This document shows, in pieces, positions 58,233-64,000 of a stretch of 64,000 nucleotides of DNA. The stretch spans positions 26,796 through 90,795 of IMG/VR virus record IMGVR_UViG_3300010885_018971. One strand, written 5' to 3'. Numbering within the stretch: the first letter of the stretch is position 1; every line of letters starts with the position of its first letter. The notes below the pieces were generated by a model. It saw only the letters and a list, made by a program, of their open reading frames with translations. It did no database searches and was not told the origin of the DNA. Both the position numbers and the translations under genes were made by a program. The DNA comes from a virus.

Positions 58233-60566
58233 ATGGCAGATAAATCAACAATAAAAATTAAAAGAAGTAGTACCACAAACGCACCAAGTACGTTAAATAC
58301 TGGTGAATTGGCCTATTCCTTTGGCGCAGGTGCACAAAACGACAATGGTGGTAGACTATTTGTTGGTGGAATGGGTGTAGGCTCAGATCTAAACTCAGCA
58401 ACTGGTGCTCCAATTATTATCGGTGGTAAATACTTCACTGACATGATGGATCACGTAACTGGCACATTAACTGCTAGTTCTGCTGTTCTAGTCGACTCAA
58501 ATAAGAAAATTGATGAGTGGTTAGTTGATAACCTATCGTTAAATGGCAATACATTAAGTTCAACTGATACCAATGGTAATATTCTAATTACTCCGAATGG
58601 TACTGGTAAAACTGTTATTACAGCACCATACATTGGTGATACATCAACTACTCTTGCTGAATACATCTATGATACAGTTGGTGGTGCAATCACTCAAGGT
58701 ACTGGTATCAGCGTAACGAATGATGATGCTGGGAATACTTCCACTATCGCTCTTGCTTCTGGTGTTGCAACTCCTGGAACATATGGCACTTCTTCAGCAG
58801 TTCCTGCAATAACAATTGACACATATGGTCGTGTTACTAGCATAACTACTAACAGTATTGCATCTTCTGCTCTAACTGTTGCAGCTGATAGTGGAACTGC
58901 TGACGTTGTTACACTTGGTACTGATACCTTGACGTTTGAGGGTGGTACTGGTATTGATACAACAGTATCTAATAACAAAATTAAAGTTGATATTGATTCA
59001 ACTGTTGCTACTTCTGGTAAGAAACTTTCTTTCTTCTCCGCAACTTCTTCTTCAGAATTAGCTGGTGTTATTTCTGATGAAACAGGCACTGGTGTTCTAG
59101 TATTCGGTACTTCTCCAACAATCACTACTAGCATCGTTGCTGGCAGTGCTTCAATGGACATCTTTAATACTACTGCAACTGCTGTTAATGCTTTCGGTGC
59201 TGCGGCAACATTGAGTATTGGTGCTGCTAGTGGTACAACTACAGTTAACAATGATCTAAACCTAGCTTCTGGTAAAGTACTAAAGATTAATAGTACTGAA
59301 GTTCTAAGTGGCACTACTCTTGGTTCTGGTGTTACTGGATCTAGTTTAACAAGCGTTGGTACTATCGGTACTGGTGTTTGGCAAGGTACTGCTGTTGCAG
59401 TTGGTTATGGTGGTACAGGAACAAATACAGGTTCTATCACTGGTACTGGTGCATTAACTTTCACTGCTGGTGGTTCAGATACTAATGTTAACCTTGCTCC
59501 ACAAGGAACTGGTACTGTTGATGTTGGATCTAAGAGAATTACTTCTGTTGCTACTCCAACTCAGGCAACTGATGCTGCAAATAAGGGTTACGTTGATGCC
59601 GTTAAACAGGCACTAGATGTTAAAGATTCAGTTCGTATTGCAACTACTGCAAACTTAAACGTAACTGCTTCTGGCACTGGTGCAGGTAAAACACTTACTA
59701 ATGCTGGCACACAGGCTGCAATTACTATTGATAGCATTCCTCTATCATCTGGTGATCGTGTTTTAGTTAAAAATCAAACTGCTTCTGAAGACAATGGTAT
59801 CTATACGGTTACCACTGTTGGTACTATTTCAACAAACTGGGTATTGACTCGTGCAACTGATGCTGATGGTTCTCCAGCTGCAGAAGTTACTTCTGGAATG
59901 TTTACTTTCGTTGAAGAAGGTACAGTAAATGCTGATTCTGGTTGGGTTCTATCAACTAATGGCGCAATCACTGTTGATACTACTGGATTAACATTCACTC
60001 AGTTCTCTGGTGCTGGTCAAATTACTGCTGGTAATGGTCTAACTAAGACTGGTAATACAATTGATGCTGTTGGTACTACTGACCGTATTTCTGTTAGCAC
60101 TGATGCTATCGATATCGCTTCTACATATGTTGGTCAGATTTCTATCACTACGCTTGGTACTATCGGTACTGGTACTTGGGCTGGCACTGCAGTTGCTGGT
60201 CAATATGGTGGTACTGGTGTAGCAAACACTGGTAAGACAATTACTCTTGGTGGTAATCTTACTACTTCTGGCGCATATGCTACTACACTAACAGTAACTA
60301 ATGATACTAACGTAACTCTACCAACTACTGGTACTCTTGCTGCCACTACAAATACTACATTCAGTACTGGTTCTACTTGGAACGGTAATACAATTGGATC
60401 TGGTTATGGTGGTACTGGATTCAGTACTTATGCAAAGGGTGATTTAGTTTACGCTTCTGCTGTAGATACACTAAGCAAATTAACTGCTGGCGCTGATGGC
60501 ACAATCCTACAAGTTAACTCTTCTGGTGCTTTGGTGTGGGGTGGTATTGATGGTGGAACATACTAA
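58233..60566 (+). CDS. long repetitive tail fibre (777 aa)
   Basis: The N-terminal TIKIKRSSTTNAPSTLNTGELAYS is a common fibre attachment motif. The body is rich in Thr, Gly, Ser and Ala with repeats such as GTGTWAGTAVAGQYGGTG and TLTVTNDTNVTLPTTG. A central segment with QATDAANKGYVDAVKQ and DSVRIATTANLN resembles a conserved fibre domain. It ends with the local motif GADGTILQVNSSGALVWGG. It is expected to be a trimeric beta fibre. Confidence 0.75.
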   Translation: MADKSTIKIKRSSTTNAPSTLNTGELAYSFGAGAQNDNGGRLFVGGMGVGSDLNSATGAPIIIGGKYFTDMMDHVTGTLTASSAVLVDSNKKIDEWLVDNLSLNGNTLSSTDTNGNILITPNGTGKTVITAPYIGDTSTTLAEYIYDTVGGAITQGTGISVTNDDAGNTSTIALASGVATPGTYGTSSAVPAITIDTYGRVTSITTNSIASSALTVAADSGTADVVTLGTDTLTFEGGTGIDTTVSNNKIKVDIDSTVATSGKKLSFFSATSSSELAGVISDETGTGVLVFGTSPTITTSIVAGSASMDIFNTTATAVNAFGAAATLSIGAASGTTTVNNDLNLASGKVLKINSTEVLSGTTLGSGVTGSSLTSVGTIGTGVWQGTAVAVGYGGTGTNTGSITGTGALTFTAGGSDTNVNLAPQGTGTVDVGSKRITSVATPTQATDAANKGYVDAVKQALDVKDSVRIATTANLNVTASGTGAGKTLTNAGTQAAITIDSIPLSSGDRVLVKNQTASEDNGIYTVTTVGTISTNWVLTRATDADGSPAAEVTSGMFTFVEEGTVNADSGWVLSTNGAITVDTTGLTFTQFSGAGQITAGNGLTKTGNTIDAVGTTDRISVSTDAIDIASTYVGQISITTLGTIGTGTWAGTAVAGQYGGTGVANTGKTITLGGNLTTSGAYATTLTVTNDTNVTLPTTGTLAATTNTTFSTGSTWNGNTIGSGYGGTGFSTYAKGDLVYASAVDTLSKLTAGADGTILQVNSSGALVWGGIDGGTY

Positions 60567-60570
60567 ATAA
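60563..60570 (+). promoter_or_regulatory. NTAAATA-type box CTAAATAA
   Basis: CTAAATAA overlaps the stop codon of the long fibre and lies inside a small inverted repeat (TACTAA/TTAGTA). It is 61 bases from the next start, further than other such boxes. Confidence 0.25.
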
Positions 60571-60582
60571 CTTAGTATACAG

Positions 60583-60602
60583 AGGGGAGTTTTTACTCCC
60601 CT
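60583..60602 (+). terminator. hairpin after the fibre gene
   Basis: AGGGGAGT-TTTT-ACTCCCCT is an eight-pair stem with a TTTT loop. A T tract (CCTTTTTT) follows only about 12 bases later, so it may be a partial terminator or a regulatory hairpin. Confidence 0.5.
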
Positions 60603-60631
60603 GTTCCAGTTTCCTTTTTTAAGGGTTGAGT

Positions 60632-61117
60632 ATGGCGAATAAGATTCTTCTTAAGAAATCTTCAACTGCAGCAAAAGTTCCTGTAGTTGGAGACTTAGAA
60701 TATGGTGAGTTAGCAATTAACTACACCGATGGCAAACTGCATTATAAAACTAATGCTAATGAGATTGATGCATTTTCTTCAAATACAGCAACTGCCACAT
60801 TAAGCAATAAAACCCTTTCATATACGACTTTAGCTGGATCATTAACAGCCTCTGGTTCAACAGGATCATCTGGTCAAGTTTTAACATCATCTGGTGCTGG
60901 TGTTACATGGACAGATGTTACATCACTTGGTTTTGTTGGAGGATATAATAATTCCTCAGCAACATCATTCCCATCGGGAGATTTCCAAGGTACAGATGCA
61001 TATGTCGGTGTAGGTGGTATTGCTTTCGATAGTTTCGGAACTTCACTTGTACCATCTTTCACTTGTATGGATCCAGTTGGATCTTTACAAAGTCAAGATC
61101 TGGGCGCATTAACATAA
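60632..61117 (+). CDS. short tail fibre protein (161 aa)
   Basis: The ATG at 60632 follows AAGGG, preferable to a TTG six bases upstream. NKILLKKSSTAAKVPVVGDLEYGELAINY is a fibre N-terminus similar to that of the gene at 58233 (GELAYS). SSGQVLTSSGAGVTWTDV resembles its end. The C-terminus has TSLVPSFTCMDP. Compared with the neighbouring long fibres it lacks most of the repetitive body, so it may be a short or truncated paralog. Confidence 0.65.
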   Translation: MANKILLKKSSTAAKVPVVGDLEYGELAINYTDGKLHYKTNANEIDAFSSNTATATLSNKTLSYTTLAGSLTASGSTGSSGQVLTSSGAGVTWTDVTSLGFVGGYNNSSATSFPSGDFQGTDAYVGVGGIAFDSFGTSLVPSFTCMDPVGSLQSQDLGALT

Positions 61118-61118
61118 A

Positions 61119-61126
61119 GATAAATA
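61119..61126 (+). promoter_or_regulatory. late-promoter-like box GATAAATA
   Basis: GATAAATA lies 19 bases before the ATG at 61146, with GAAGGAA as the ribosome site between them. Confidence 0.45.
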
Positions 61127-61145
61127 AGATTTGAAGGAATAATAA

Positions 61146-64000
61146 ATGCCAACACAAGTACAGTTTAGACGAGGTAATACAGCCCAGAACGATGCATTCA
61201 CTGGTGCATCTGGAGAACTCTCGGTTGATACGCAAATACAAACTTTAAGAGTTCATAATGGTTCTACCGCAGGAGGTATGCCATTAGTTACTCTTACTAG
61301 TAGTCAAACCCTAACGAATAAAACACTTACTAGCCCAACTTTAAATAGTCCAACGCTAACAACTCCTACTCTTGGTGCTGCAACAGCAACAAGTATTAAT
61401 AAAGTAGCGATTACTGCTCCAGCAACTAGTGCCACATTAACAATTGCAGATGGTAAAGCATTAACAGTAAATAATAATTTAACATTCACTGGTACAGATT
61501 CTTCATCAGTTGCCTTCGGTGCTGGTGGTACTGTTGCTTATACTGGTGGAAGTTTAGGAACTAGTCCCTCAGTTTCAACATCATTAACTACTCCAAGTTC
61601 TTCTTTTGATCTTATCAATACGACTGCAACTACAGTAAATTTTGCCAAAGCAGCAACTACTCTTTCTATTGGTGCAACAACTGGTACTACAACAGTTAAT
61701 AATAATCTAACTGTTACTGGTAATCTTACAGTTTCTGGTACAACTACAACAGTTAATTCAACAACAGTTAATATTCAAAATGCCTTCGTGTTTGAAGGTG
61801 CAACTGATGATGCATATGAAACTACATTAACAACAGTTGATCCAACTGCAGATAGAAGTATTTCTCTTCCAGATGCTAGCGGTACTATCGTTCTTAAAGA
61901 TACTACTGATACCTTAACTAATAAAACCTACGATACTGCAGGTACTGGTAACGTATTTAAAATTAATACTACTGCAATTTCTGATATTACTGGTACTGGT
62001 AAAGTTGTTTTAGATACAAGTCCAACATTGACTACTCCAACTATCGGAGTAGCAACAGCTACATCTATTAACAAGATGGCAATCACTGCTCCAGCAACTG
62101 GTTCTACCCTCGCTGTTGCTGATGGCAAAACCCTTACTGCAAGTAATACTCTAACATTCACTGGTACTGATAGTTCTTCTGTTGCCTTTGGTGCTGGTGG
62201 TACTGTTCTTTATTCTGGTGGTGCTCTTGGAACTCCATCTTCTGCTACTCTTACTAATGCTACTGGTCTACCTGTAAGTGGTATTACTGCTTCTACTTCA
62301 ACTGCGATTGGTGTAGGTAGTATTGAATTAGGACATGCCACTGATACAACTATCGCTAGATCTTCGGCTGGAGTTATTTCTGTTGAGGGTGTAGTTGTTC
62401 CAACTGTATCTTCAACTGACACATTAACGAACAAAACTATCGCTGCTGGTTCAAACACAATCAGTGGTTTAACTAATAGTAACTTGAGTGGTACTGCTGG
62501 TATTTCTAATGCAAACTTAGCAAACAGTTCTATTACAGTTAATGGTAGTGCAGTAAGTTTAGGTGGATCGATTACAGTTGCAGCTACTGCTTCTAATGCT
62601 TTAACTATTGGCACTGGTTTATCAGGCACCTCTTATAATGGATCTACCGCAGTTACTATTGCAATCGATTCAACTGTTGCTACTTTAACTGGCACTCAGA
62701 CTTTAACAAATAAAACTCTAACTCTCCCAACTATTGGTGGAACAGGTGCTTCATTTAGTGGGTCAACTTCTGGAACAACTACTGTTGTTGCTACAGCAAT
62801 AGCTGGTACAACCACTTTAACTTTACCTGCTGCAACAGATACGCTAGTAGGTAAAGCAACCACTGATACATTAACTAATAAAACTATCGCTGCTGGTTCT
62901 AATACAATTTCTGGTCTTACTAATAGTAATCTATCTGGTACTGCTGGTATTTCTAATGCTAACTTAGCTAACAGTTCTATTACTGTTGGTACTACGGCTA
63001 TCTCATTAGGTGCTTCTAGCACTACTATTGCTGGTTTGACTTCTATTGATGCTACATCTGGAGCAACTTCTTTCTTTGCCACACCTACAGCGCCAGCATT
63101 GTTTGCTGCAGGTACTGCTGTTACTATTGGTGCCACTACTGGTACTACAACTGTTAGAAATGGATTAGTTGTTACTGGTGATTTAACTGTTAATGGTACG
63201 ACAACTACTATTAATGCTACTACTATTACTGTTGATGATATTAATATTGAACTAGGCTCTGTAGCTTCTCCAACTGACGTTACTGCAGCTGGTGGTGGTA
63301 TCACTCTTAAAGGTACTACTGATAAAACAATCAGCTGGTCATCTATTGGTTGGACTTCTTCTGAAGACTTTAACCTTGTTACTGGAAAAGCATATGAGAT
63401 TAATGGAACATCAGTTCTTTCTTCTACTACACTTGGTTCTGGAGTTACTGGTTCTTCATTAACTTCTGTTGGTACTATTGGAACTGGTGTTTGGCAGGGA
63501 ACTCTTGTTGGTGCTACTTATGGTGGTACTGGTGTAAATAATGGATCAAACACATTAACTCTGGCAGGTAATGTGTCACATGCTGGTGCATTTACGCAAA
63601 CCTTTACAGCTACTGGAACTACTTCTGTAACATTACCAACTTCTGGCACTCTTGCTACGTTAGCTGGTTCTGAAACACTAACAAATAAAACTATCGCTGC
63701 TGGTTCTAATACAATTTCTGGTCTTACTAATAGTAATCTATCTGGTACTGCTGGTATTTCCAATGCCAACTTGGCGAATAGTTCTGTTACTATTGGTTCT
63801 ACTTCAATATCACTTGGTGCAACTTCTACTTCTCTTGCTGGCATAACATCGATTACGTATGCTGGTTCTACTTCTGGAACTACTCAGATTATTTCTGGCG
63901 CAATTGCTGGTACTAGCGTACTAACATTACCAGTCGCTACAGATACTTTGGTTGGTAAAGCAACTACTGATACACTAACTAATAAATCATTAACAAGTCC
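61146..64000 (+). CDS. large repetitive tail fibre, truncated by the window edge (over 951 aa)
   Basis: MPTQVQFRRGNTAQNDAFTG and GELSVDTQIQTLRVHNGS form the conserved N-terminal fibre domain. The body repeats TLTNKTLTSPTLNSPTLTTPT, TLTIADGKALT, and a block with NKTIAAGSNTISGLTNSNLSGTAGISNANLANSS that occurs three times. The frame is open to the end of the window, so the C-terminal tip and any S74-type chaperone are not visible. It is expected to be a long trimeric fibre. Confidence 0.78.
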   Translation, partial: MPTQVQFRRGNTAQNDAFTGASGELSVDTQIQTLRVHNGSTAGGMPLVTLTSSQTLTNKTLTSPTLNSPTLTTPTLGAATATSINKVAITAPATSATLTIADGKALTVNNNLTFTGTDSSSVAFGAGGTVAYTGGSLGTSPSVSTSLTTPSSSFDLINTTATTVNFAKAATTLSIGATTGTTTVNNNLTVTGNLTVSGTTTTVNSTTVNIQNAFVFEGATDDAYETTLTTVDPTADRSISLPDASGTIVLKDTTDTLTNKTYDTAGTGNVFKINTTAISDITGTGKVVLDTSPTLTTPTIGVATATSINKMAITAPATGSTLAVADGKTLTASNTLTFTGTDSSSVAFGAGGTVLYSGGALGTPSSATLTNATGLPVSGITASTSTAIGVGSIELGHATDTTIARSSAGVISVEGVVVPTVSSTDTLTNKTIAAGSNTISGLTNSNLSGTAGISNANLANSSITVNGSAVSLGGSITVAATASNALTIGTGLSGTSYNGSTAVTIAIDSTVATLTGTQTLTNKTLTLPTIGGTGASFSGSTSGTTTVVATAIAGTTTLTLPAATDTLVGKATTDTLTNKTIAAGSNTISGLTNSNLSGTAGISNANLANSSITVGTTAISLGASSTTIAGLTSIDATSGATSFFATPTAPALFAAGTAVTIGATTGTTTVRNGLVVTGDLTVNGTTTTINATTITVDDINIELGSVASPTDVTAAGGGITLKGTTDKTISWSSIGWTSSEDFNLVTGKAYEINGTSVLSSTTLGSGVTGSSLTSVGTIGTGVWQGTLVGATYGGTGVNNGSNTLTLAGNVSHAGAFTQTFTATGTTSVTLPTSGTLATLAGSETLTNKTIAAGSNTISGLTNSNLSGTAGISNANLANSSVTIGSTSISLGATSTSLAGITSITYAGSTSGTTQIISGAIAGTSVLTLPVATDTLVGKATTDTLTNKSLTS
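62425..63797 (+). repeat. three direct repeats of about 115-124 bases in the fibre gene
   Basis: Copies at about 62425-62540, 62866-62989 and 63674-63797 encode the same TLTNKTIAAGSNTISG...NANLANSS block. The second and third are nearly identical at DNA level, and the first differs mainly at third codon positions. They could support recombination that changes fibre length. Confidence 0.75.

Noticed and set aside
58694-59314. 206-codon minus-strand open frame in the long fibre gene
   Set aside because: Repetitive Thr/Gly/Ala codons leave the opposite strand free of stops. There is no ribosome site, and the translation is Val/Pro/Ala low complexity. The same holds for 62210-62629 and 62696-63304.
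43838-64000. Diversity-generating retroelement acting on the adhesins
   Set aside because: No reverse transcriptase gene or template/variable repeat pair with adenine-biased differences is visible in the window. Repeat variation looks like ordinary divergence.

Overview
The window is a 64 kb piece of an AT-rich genome of a T4-like contractile-tailed phage (a myovirus of the cyanophage/pelagiphage-like T4 superfamily). Genes are densely packed, most junctions are ATGA or TAATG overlaps, and the only gap between protein genes longer than 300 bases holds an RNA gene. T4 core functions recognisable from sequence are gp32, gp59, gp33, gp26, gp29, gp16, gp4, gp54, gp48, gp53, gp27-like hub, gp5, gp25, gp6, gp7-like and gp8, together with the PhoH, ClpP-like, MazG-like and 2OG-oxygenase genes typical of aquatic T4-like phages. 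The host is not stated. A circularly permuted tmRNA with tag ANDSQFALAA, plus two short Ala/Pro/Lys-rich secreted proteins, point by inference to a proteobacterial, possibly betaproteobacterial, host.

Layout. (1) 1-5,275: small early-type genes, with a metallophosphoesterase, a MazG-like pyrophosphohydrolase, a 5'(3')-deoxyribonucleotidase-like HAD protein and a 2OG oxygenase. (2) 5,284-10,920: PhoH, a GH19 endolysin, a RecB-like nuclease, the permuted tmRNA (about 7,791-8,139), two small secreted proteins, a SleB-type hydrolase and a ClpP-like protease with an intact triad. (3) 10,954-13,805: a replication/late-transcription block in T4 order (33-59-32), closed by a bidirectional terminator. 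(4) 13,852-20,700, minus strand: gp4, a conserved 201-residue protein, gp54, two membrane proteins including a holin, an SNase-like nuclease, gp16, gp26, a short ORF reachable by a -1 frameshift from gp26, and the tape measure gp29. (5) 20,787-43,831, plus strand: baseplate hub and wedge, including a 1348-residue gp5 that appears to carry two cell-wall-degrading domains, and a 2218-residue DUF4815-type protein. (6) 43,838-64,000: fibre and adhesin region. An S74-type fibre is followed by three paralogous six-repeat proteins, then a terminator pair, then a cassette of a sulfotransferase and three 2OG-Fe(II) oxygenases, then three more six-repeat paralogs and an APS-kinase-like/nucleotidyltransferase fusion. 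Three repetitive fibre genes follow, and the last runs off the end of the window.

Two promoter styles are visible. Small-gene and RNA regions carry sigma70-like promoters with a 17-base spacer, several ending in TATAATTATATTATG so that the start codon lies where transcription should begin. Structural genes are preceded by NTAAATA boxes resembling T4 late promoters. The most unusual items are the phage-borne permuted tmRNA next to a ClpP-like protease, the likely -1 frameshift joining gp26 to a short gp51-position product, and the sulfotransferase/oxygenase cassette embedded in a family of six predicted six-bladed propeller adhesins.
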